Shown here piece by piece: positions 7,723 to 11,426 of a DNA stretch of 11,426 nucleotides. Position numbers and translations under genes: made by a program. The stretch's first letter is position 1. Each line of letters starts with the position of its first letter. This DNA is from SVQP01 sp045652835 (GTDB lineage: Bacteria > Bacillota > Clostridia > Oscillospirales > CAG-272). The notes below the pieces were generated by a model. It ran no database searches and was not told the origin of the DNA. It saw only the letters and a program-made list of their open reading frames with translations. Location of the stretch: NCBI GenBank assembly GCA_045652835.1, contig JAZOLE010000065.1:1-11426 (forward strand), in the 5' to 3' direction.

Positions 7723-8733
7723 TCAGACAGAGGGCTTGGTCTCTCTCTTGCCCTTGTAAGGCACCTCGGTGGTGCGCAGGATCTCGCTCAGCACGTCGTT
7801 TGCGGTAATATGGTTGAGCTTTGCCTCCTGCTTGAGCATCAGACGGTGGCTGATAGCGGAACGGAAAATTGCAGCGATGTCATCGGGCAGCACGTAATCT
7901 CTGCCGCGCAGGAATGCGTACGCACGCACAAGATGCATCAGCGCAACGGTTGCACGGGGAGATGCGCCCAGCGAAAGCGAGGGGTGCTTACGCGTAGCGC
8001 AGATCAGGACTACCATGTACTTATACAGCTCGTCATTGATCTCGAGCTTGGTGACCAGCTCGCGGATAGCGCGGATCTCGTCCACACTCAACACTGCCTC
8101 GACCTCGTCCAGCGGGCTGTGATCGCGGCGCGCCTTGATGATGTTGATCTCCTCCTGCGCGCTGGGATAGCCCATAAAGATCTTGAGAGCAAAGCGGTCC
8201 AGCTGTGCCTCGGGCAGCGGATACGTACCTACGTAGCCCGTGGGGTTCTGGGTCGCGATAACCATAAAGGGATCGGGAACAGCCATGGTCTCGCCGTCCA
8301 CGGACACCTTGTTCTCTTCCATTGCCTCCAAGAGCGCGGACTGCGTCTTGGGGCTGGCACGGTTGATCTCGTCCGCCAGCAGAAGGTTACACATGACAAG
8401 ACCCGTGCGGAACTCAAACTCTTCCTTTTGCCTGTTATAAATGTGGAAACCGGTGATGTCGGAAGCCATAACGTCGGGGGTGAACTGTGCGCGCTTGAAG
8501 GAAAGACCCGTGGTCTTTGCCAGCGCGGACGCAAGCGTGGTCTTACCCGTACCGGGCACGTCCTCGATCAGCACGTGAGAGCCCGAGAGCATGGCGGTCA
8601 TGAGCATGATGATCTCATTTCTCTTGCCGACGATGACCTTCTCTACCTGGTCAATGGCAGCCATGATCTTGCCGTGCGCCTCTTGCATTTCGGGAGACAT
8701 GGTGGGGGTTTTGTTTTGGCTTTCGGTGTTCAT
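7723..8733 (-). CDS. MoxR-family AAA+ ATPase
   Basis: 336 residues, normal full length for the family. All ATPase motifs are visible: Walker A GTGKTT at 61-66 (Lys64), Walker B LLLADEIN with Asp121 and Glu122, sensor 1 in VIATQNP (Asn163), the LPEAQLDRF arginine region (Arg180) and sensor 2 in GASPRA (Arg260), plus the C-terminal helical lid. MoxR proteins form ATP-driven rings in the cytoplasm and are thought to help mature or regulate partner proteins. The partners are usually encoded downstream, as here by the DUF58 and transglutaminase genes. The start is ATG at 8733 with AAAGGAAG, 9 nt spacing. It is the first gene of the operon, behind its own promoter at 8769-8798. I see nothing truncated or missing. 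The family is certain; which neighbour it acts on is inferred. Confidence 0.97.
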   Translation of the reverse strand: MNTESQNKTPTMSPEMQEAHGKIMAAIDQVEKVIVGKRNEIIMLMTAMLSGSHVLIEDVPGTGKTTLASALAKTTGLSFKRAQFTPDVMASDITGFHIYNRQKEEFEFRTGLVMCNLLLADEINRASPKTQSALLEAMEENKVSVDGETMAVPDPFMVIATQNPTGYVGTYPLPEAQLDRFALKIFMGYPSAQEEINIIKARRDHSPLDEVEAVLSVDEIRAIRELVTKLEINDELYKYMVVLICATRKHPSLSLGASPRATVALMHLVRAYAFLRGRDYVLPDDIAAIFRSAISHRLMLKQEAKLNHITANDVLSEILRTTEVPYKGKRETKPSV

Positions 8734-8768
8734 ATTCGTTTACTTCCTTTCAAAAGCTATATGAAGAC

Positions 8769-8798
8769 ATTATATCACATTTTTCAGTCTCTTGGCAA
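8769..8798 (-). promoter_or_regulatory. Promoter of the moxR-DUF58-transglutaminase operon
   Basis: On the minus strand, -10 TATAAT (8769-8774) is preceded by TGA, giving an extended -10. A -35 TTGCCA (8793-8798, five of six consensus bases) lies 18 bp upstream. The -10 is 35 bp from the moxR ATG. Confidence 0.8.
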
Positions 8799-8801
8799 GA
8801 G
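8789..8801. promoter_or_regulatory. Palindrome overlapping the moxR -35, possible operator
   Basis: CTCTTG-G-CAAGAG is a perfect 6-bp inverted repeat around one central base. It completely covers the -35 hexamer of the moxR promoter, so a dimeric repressor bound there would block RNA polymerase. No regulator gene is visible nearby and a short palindrome can occur by chance. Confidence 0.3.
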
Positions 8802-8882
8802 CCTTGAGGGCATCTTACACAATTTCTACATGCAAAGAAAAAAATTTACAATTTGCACAGCGAACAATCAAGGCTGCGGTTT

Positions 8883-8971
8883 GGGGCGGGGTCTCCGCAG
8901 AGACAGCCGTCCTCGGCTGCGCCCCCATACAGTGTTTTTTTTTTAGGGACAGCCGAGGACGCCTGTCCCTA
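8883..8971. repeat. Nested-palindrome element upstream of moxR
   Basis: GGGGCG (8883-8888) pairs with CGCCCC (8920-8925) and encloses two hairpins: GTCTC/GAGAC (8891-8904) and CAGCCG-TCCT-CGGCTG (8904-8919), a three-way-junction shape. A run of ten T follows at 8935-8944, then a third palindrome, TAGGGACAG (8944-8952) with CTGTCCCTA (8963-8971). In addition CGTCCTCGGCTG (8908-8919) and CAGCCGAGGACG (8950-8961) are exact 12-bp inverted copies, so an alternative fold exists. It carries no gene and resembles a small interspersed palindromic repeat. Confidence 0.65.
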
Positions 8972-9033
8972 CAAAAGAATCAACAAAAAAAAGATGCACA
9001 ACAATAGGGTTGAAAAATTAGCGGTGAAATAAG

Positions 9034-9076
9034 AAAAAAACGAAAGCAGAAGTCATTGTTCAGACTTCTGCTTTCG
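9034..9076 (-). terminator. Strong intrinsic terminator, probably for the PPOX-bcp unit
   Basis: A perfect 14-bp stem (9041-9054 with 9063-9076) has an 8-nt loop. On the minus strand it is followed by TTTTTTTCTT. It faces transcription arriving from bcp, whose stop is at 9417, but is about 340 bp away with the hairpin element between. I see no closer terminator. On the plus strand the T-tract is weak. Confidence 0.85.
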
Positions 9077-9100
9077 GCTTTTGAGATGCGCAAGCCCGCC

Positions 9101-9358
9101 CGTGTCATCCTGAGCGAAGCGAATATTTCACTGCCAAGCAGTGAAATGAAGCGGAGTCGAACTGCGCAGCAGCACCGAGAAAAGCGGCTTGATCGCTTTT
9201 CGAAAGGTGGGATCTACGGGCGGAAAGTGTCCCCCTCGTAGATCCTCAAAACGCGTACCGCGTTTTGACTTTCAAAAATCAGCAATTTGTTGCAGATTTT
9301 TGAAAGTTCGACTTCGCAAACGCCACACCGTGGCGTTTGCCCCGCTGAGGATGACACG
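9101..9358. repeat. 258-bp compound hairpin element with terminal inverted repeats (MITE-like)
   Basis: The 16-bp ends CGTGTCATCCTGAGCG (9101-9116) and 9343-9358 are inverted copies with one mismatch. A second inner pair (9151-9163 with 9305-9317, 12 of 13) nests inside. Between and beside these are perfect hairpins: 9125-9147 (10 bp, loop CAA), 9179-9201 (8 bp), 9210-9245 (9 bp), 9246-9268 (10 bp, loop TAC), 9268-9307 (13 bp plus an inner GCAA/TTGC) and 9316-9340 (11 bp, loop ACC). There is no open frame of its own and no clear target-site duplication. GTCATCCTGAGCGAAGC is, to my recollection, a motif recurring as an interspersed repeat in many bacteria. A non-autonomous mobile repeat is the best guess; a structured RNA is possible. 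Confidence 0.7.
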
Positions 9359-9416
9359 AGGGGACTCTCTCATTTTACCGCTTATTCCGCATCCCCATGT
9401 GCAGGTGTTTTTTGTT

Positions 9417-9869
9417 TCAAAGTATTTCCAAAATCTCCTGCGCATTGGTGTCGGGCTTTGCCTTGGGCATGACGTGGGTGACTATCCCCTGCTCGTCAAT
9501 GAGAAAGGTGCAGCGCACGACGCCAAGCCCCAGCTTACCGTACAGCTTTTTCTCCTGCCATGCACCGAAAGGCTCGATGGCTGCGCGGTCGGGATCGGAC
9601 AGAAGAATAAAGGGCAAGCTGTACTTCTCTGCAAATTTGACGTGAGAAGCGACGCTGTCCTTACTGATGCCAATGACCACGACGTCCTTCTCTTTGAACT
9701 GCTCGTACGCACCCGCAAAGGCACACGCCTGACGGGTGCATCCCGGGGTATTGTCCTTGGGATAGAAGTATACGACAACCTTTTTGCCAAGGAAATCGGA
9801 GAGTGAAACCGGGTTCCCGTTTTGGTCGTTGAGTGTAAAATCGGGGGCTTTTTGTCCTGCTTTAAGCAT
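9417..9869 (-). CDS. bcp: Thioredoxin-dependent thiol peroxidase (Bcp/PrxQ peroxiredoxin)
   Basis: 150 residues, the usual length for Bcp. It reduces hydrogen peroxide and organic hydroperoxides in the cytoplasm, using thioredoxin as electron donor. The active site reads YPKDNTPGCTRQAC. Cys44 is the peroxidatic cysteine within the PxxxTxxC motif, and Cys49 sits five residues later as the resolving cysteine, matching atypical two-cysteine Bcp enzymes. Arg119 in VVRCTFLID is the conserved active-site arginine, and the N-terminal APDFTL motif is present. The start is ATG at 9869 with AAAGGAG, 6 nt spacing. It follows the PPOX-family gene after 18 bp, so the two are probably co-transcribed from the promoter at 10406-10435. 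No terminator directly follows; the nearest lies past the hairpin element. Confidence 0.97.
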   Translation of the reverse strand: MLKAGQKAPDFTLNDQNGNPVSLSDFLGKKVVVYFYPKDNTPGCTRQACAFAGAYEQFKEKDVVVIGISKDSVASHVKFAEKYSLPFILLSDPDRAAIEPFGAWQEKKLYGKLGLGVVRCTFLIDEQGIVTHVMPKAKPDTNAQEILEIL

Positions 9870-9887
9870 AATATGCTCCTTTCACGC

Positions 9888-10370
9888 TTATTTTTCTATG
9901 ACCTGCTTGCCACAGATGTGCTCGGGCGTCAGCTTTAAGAGCAGCGTTCCTTTTGCAAGGCGTGCAAGCTCGTGCTCGATAAAGGCGTCGTCCTTGGTAA
10001 ATTGCTTGCTCAACGCACGGCAAATTGGCACGATTTGCTCCTCGTCACGGATCATTTCAATGCGTCCGAACACCACCACGCTGCGCACCAGCAGTGCCCA
10101 ATCGTTCGGGATAGGCTTGCCAGGCTCGGTGACGCAATAGCAAACCTTATCCGAGGCAGTCAGCGCGTCGGTGCGGTGGCTCTCGGTTCTTCTGCCTGTG
10201 TGGAAATACAGACAGCCGTCCTCGGGGTTATAGTAATGATTGATGGGCGCTGCATAGGGGTAGCCGCCGTCCCCGTTGACGCTGAGCACGCCGCGCCTTT
10301 GCTTACGTAAGATCCTGATGCAGTCTTCTTTCGTCAGCTGCTTGCTCTGTCTGACCATTTCGCGAAACAT
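9888..10370 (-). CDS. Pyridoxamine 5'-phosphate oxidase-like FMN-binding protein
   Basis: 160 residues. It resembles the small split-barrel flavoproteins related to PNPOx and NimA: MFREMVR start, KEDCIRILRKQRRGVLSVNG, GGYPYAAPINHYY at 35-47, LYFHTGRRTESHRTDAL at 54-70 and a C-terminal strand ending near GKQVIEK. Members bind FMN or related cofactors as dimers; many are reductases of unknown substrate, and this is not the vitamin B6 biosynthetic enzyme itself. The start is ATG at 10370 because GGGAG (10378-10382) lies 7 nt upstream. An in-frame ATG at 10415 would add 15 residues but lies within the promoter and lacks a ribosome site. It is the first gene of the unit with bcp, divergent from the aldo/keto reductase gene. 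A redox or detoxification role is inferred from the neighbours. Confidence 0.88.
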   Translation of the reverse strand: MFREMVRQSKQLTKEDCIRILRKQRRGVLSVNGDGGYPYAAPINHYYNPEDGCLYFHTGRRTESHRTDALTASDKVCYCVTEPGKPIPNDWALLVRSVVVFGRIEMIRDEEQIVPICRALSKQFTKDDAFIEHELARLAKGTLLLKLTPEHICGKQVIEK

Positions 10371-10377
10371 ATATGTT

Positions 10378-10382
10378 CTCCC
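10378..10382 (-). promoter_or_regulatory. Ribosome binding site that decides the PPOX-family start
   Basis: GGGAG on the minus strand is 7 nt upstream of ATG 10370. The longer open frame from 10415 would begin inside the promoter region, next to the -10 hexamer, so the short form is preferred. Confidence 0.75.
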
Positions 10383-10405
10383 TTGCCATGATGCTTGATG
10401 CATAT

Positions 10406-10435
10406 AGTATAGCACATTTCACGCTCTTTCGTCAA
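10406..10435 (-). promoter_or_regulatory. Promoter of the PPOX-bcp unit
   Basis: On the minus strand, -35 TTGACG (10430-10435) and -10 TATACT (10406-10411) are 18 bp apart, with TGC before the -10 (extended -10). The -10 ends 35 bp upstream of ATG 10370. Confidence 0.82.
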
Positions 10436-10441
10436 GTTATA

Positions 10442-10470
10442 TTGACACGGTTTTGCGGATGTGATATAAT
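10442..10470 (+). promoter_or_regulatory. Perfect-consensus promoter of the aldo/keto reductase gene
   Basis: TTGACA (10442-10447) and TATAAT (10465-10470) match consensus at all twelve positions with the ideal 17-bp spacing, and TGA precedes the -10. It lies 30 bp upstream of the ATG at 10501 and is back to back with the PPOX promoter. Confidence 0.92.
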
Positions 10471-10500
10471 AAATTCATTACAAAAAAGGACGGTATCATC

Positions 10501-11426
10501 ATGCAATACAGAAAACTCGGCAATACGGGACTTGTCGTCAGCGAGATAGGCGTTGGCGGTGAATGGCTGGAAAGACATAACGCAGAGGAAGTCAAGGCGG
10601 TCATGGACGCGTGCTACGCACAAGGCATCAACATCGTGGACTGCTTTATGTCCGAGCCAAACGTGCGCACCAACATCGGTAACGCCATCAAGGACAATCG
10701 CGACAAGTGGATCGTGCAGGGGCACGTTGGCTCTGCATGGAGAAACGGACAGTACGTGCGCACGCGCGATATGGACGAGGTCAAGGCTGCTTTTGCGGAT
10801 CTACTGGCAAGATTTCAGACCGATTACATTGATCTTGGTATGATCCACTTTGTCGATAAATTGGATGATTGGAACACGGTACTGGAATGCGGCTTTATGG
10901 ACTACATGATCGAGCTGAAAAAGAGCGGTGCGATCAGACATATCGGGCTTAGCACGCACAACACAAACATTGCGCGTCTTGCCGTGGAGCACGGGGGCGT
11001 TGAGGTAATCCTGTTCTCGCTTAACCCCGCGTACGATCTGCTGCCGCCTACCGAAAACATCGACGATTTCTTTGTGGACGAATACGACGCAAAATTCTCG
11101 GGCATTGACACCGAGCGCGCCGATCTTTACAAGCTCTGCGAGCAGAAGGGCGTAGCGATCACGGTCATGAAGGGGCTTGGCGGCGGCAGACTCTTGGATG
11201 CAAAGCGCTCGCCGTTTGGTGTGGCACTGACGCCCGTGCAGTGCCTGCATTATGCCCTGACCCGCCCTGCGGTTGCAAGCGTGCTGATCGGCTTTGATAA
11301 CGTGGAGCAAATTCCCGCCTCTCTTGCCTACGAGAGCGCGAGCGAGGACCAAAAGGACTACGCCACCGTGCTTGCAAACGCACCCAGACACGCCTACAGC
11401 GGTCAATGCACCTATTGCGGACATTG
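10501..11426 (+). CDS. Aldo/keto reductase-like protein with C-terminal Fe-S motif, 3' end outside window
   Basis: 308 full codons are visible. The N-terminus MQYRKLGNTGLVVSEIGVGG is typical of the aldo/keto reductase TIM barrel. YIDLGMIH (109-116), GAIRHIGLSTHN, an ITVMKGLGGG strand and the late VASVLIGFDNVEQI follow the fold in order. The visible end has CTYCGHC-type spacing: Cys303, Cys306 and the first two bases of a likely third Cys. This points to the subgroup with a C-terminal ferredoxin-like [4Fe-4S] domain. The usual catalytic set Asp-Tyr-Lys-His is only half kept: Asp47 and His116 are present, but the Tyr region reads DCFMSEPN and the Lys region VQGHVGS. Its reaction therefore cannot be assumed to be classical NADPH carbonyl reduction. 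The start is ATG 10501 with AAAAGGA, 10 nt spacing, driven by the consensus promoter at 10442-10470. Confidence 0.9.
   Translation, partial: MQYRKLGNTGLVVSEIGVGGEWLERHNAEEVKAVMDACYAQGINIVDCFMSEPNVRTNIGNAIKDNRDKWIVQGHVGSAWRNGQYVRTRDMDEVKAAFADLLARFQTDYIDLGMIHFVDKLDDWNTVLECGFMDYMIELKKSGAIRHIGLSTHNTNIARLAVEHGGVEVILFSLNPAYDLLPPTENIDDFFVDEYDAKFSGIDTERADLYKLCEQKGVAITVMKGLGGGRLLDAKRSPFGVALTPVQCLHYALTRPAVASVLIGFDNVEQIPASLAYESASEDQKDYATVLANAPRHAYSGQCTYCGH

Larger units (their letters stand above)
8734..9416. other. 683-bp gene-free interval between moxR and bcp
   Basis: I find no believable gene here. The open frames crossing it lack ribosome sites and consist mostly of palindromic repeat sequence. 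In order it holds: the moxR leader and promoter (8734-8798), an AT-rich stretch (about 8810-8865), a nested-palindrome element (8883-8971), an A-rich stretch (8972-9040), a strong minus-strand terminator (9034-9076), a compound hairpin element (9101-9358) and unmarked sequence up to the bcp stop. Confidence 0.8.

Noticed and set aside
8883..8944. Plus-strand intrinsic terminator made of the GC-rich stem and ten T
   Set aside because: No plus-strand gene lies upstream, and 9 nt separate the stem from the T run, so a terminator role is weak; it is described as a repeat element instead.
7498..8946. 482-codon plus-strand open frame opposite moxR
   Set aside because: The minus strand carries every AAA+ motif; this frame has none and runs into palindromic intergenic DNA.
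9101..9358. CRISPR array
   Set aside because: The stems differ in sequence and are unevenly spaced, with no repeated unit and no cas gene nearby.
9189..9806. 205-codon plus-strand open frame crossing the hairpin element and bcp
   Set aside because: Half is palindromic repeat and half is the complement of bcp; no ribosome site.
10371..10415. 15-residue N-terminal extension of the PPOX-family protein
   Set aside because: It would start just behind the -10 box at about the transcription start, without a ribosome site; MFREMVR at 10370 fits the family and the ribosome site.
10801..11424. 207-codon minus-strand open frame at the right edge
   Set aside because: It is antisense to the aldo/keto reductase gene, which has a perfect promoter and a recognisable fold.

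Overview
The window looks like chromosomal DNA of an anaerobic Firmicute, most likely an uncultured gut-type clostridium (Oscillospiraceae/Christensenellales-like). That placement is an inference. It rests on strong GGAGG-type ribosome sites, near-consensus TTGACA/TATAAT promoters, TGA and TAA used as stops, and the gene families present. I see no rRNA, tRNA, CRISPR array or transposase gene.

Layout. Positions 1-1375 (minus strand) hold most of a lipoprotein of the extracellular solute-binding family, with its own promoter; its C-terminus lies outside the window. Positions 1486-8733 (minus) form one three-gene operon, read right to left: a MoxR-family AAA+ ATPase, a zinc-ribbon membrane protein with a DUF58 domain, and a very large membrane-anchored transglutaminase-like protein of the TgpA type. 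It has a promoter upstream of the ATPase and an intrinsic terminator after the transglutaminase. Positions 8734-9416 contain no gene. This gap holds the moxR promoter, a small nested-palindrome element, a strong terminator and a 258-bp compound hairpin element. Positions 9417-10370 (minus) carry a two-gene unit: a pyridoxamine-phosphate-oxidase-like flavoprotein and a Bcp thiol peroxidase. A plus-strand aldo/keto reductase-like gene with a C-terminal Fe-S motif starts at 10501, runs off the right edge, and is divergent from the flavoprotein gene. Their two promoters stand back to back.

How the genes work together. MoxR, DUF58 and transglutaminase genes are a known recurrent trio. The ATPase is thought to act as a chaperone or remodeller on the DUF58 and transglutaminase membrane proteins, and the transglutaminase domain acts outside the membrane. 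Here both membrane partners carry long, highly charged segments predicted to face the cytoplasm, and the DUF58 protein begins with two zinc ribbons. These are the least usual parts of the operon. The right-hand genes fit redox or oxidative-stress functions (thiol peroxidase, FMN-binding protein, Fe-S reductase-like protein). The most unusual DNA is the intergenic region, where a structured repeat sits between the peroxidase gene and its probable terminator.
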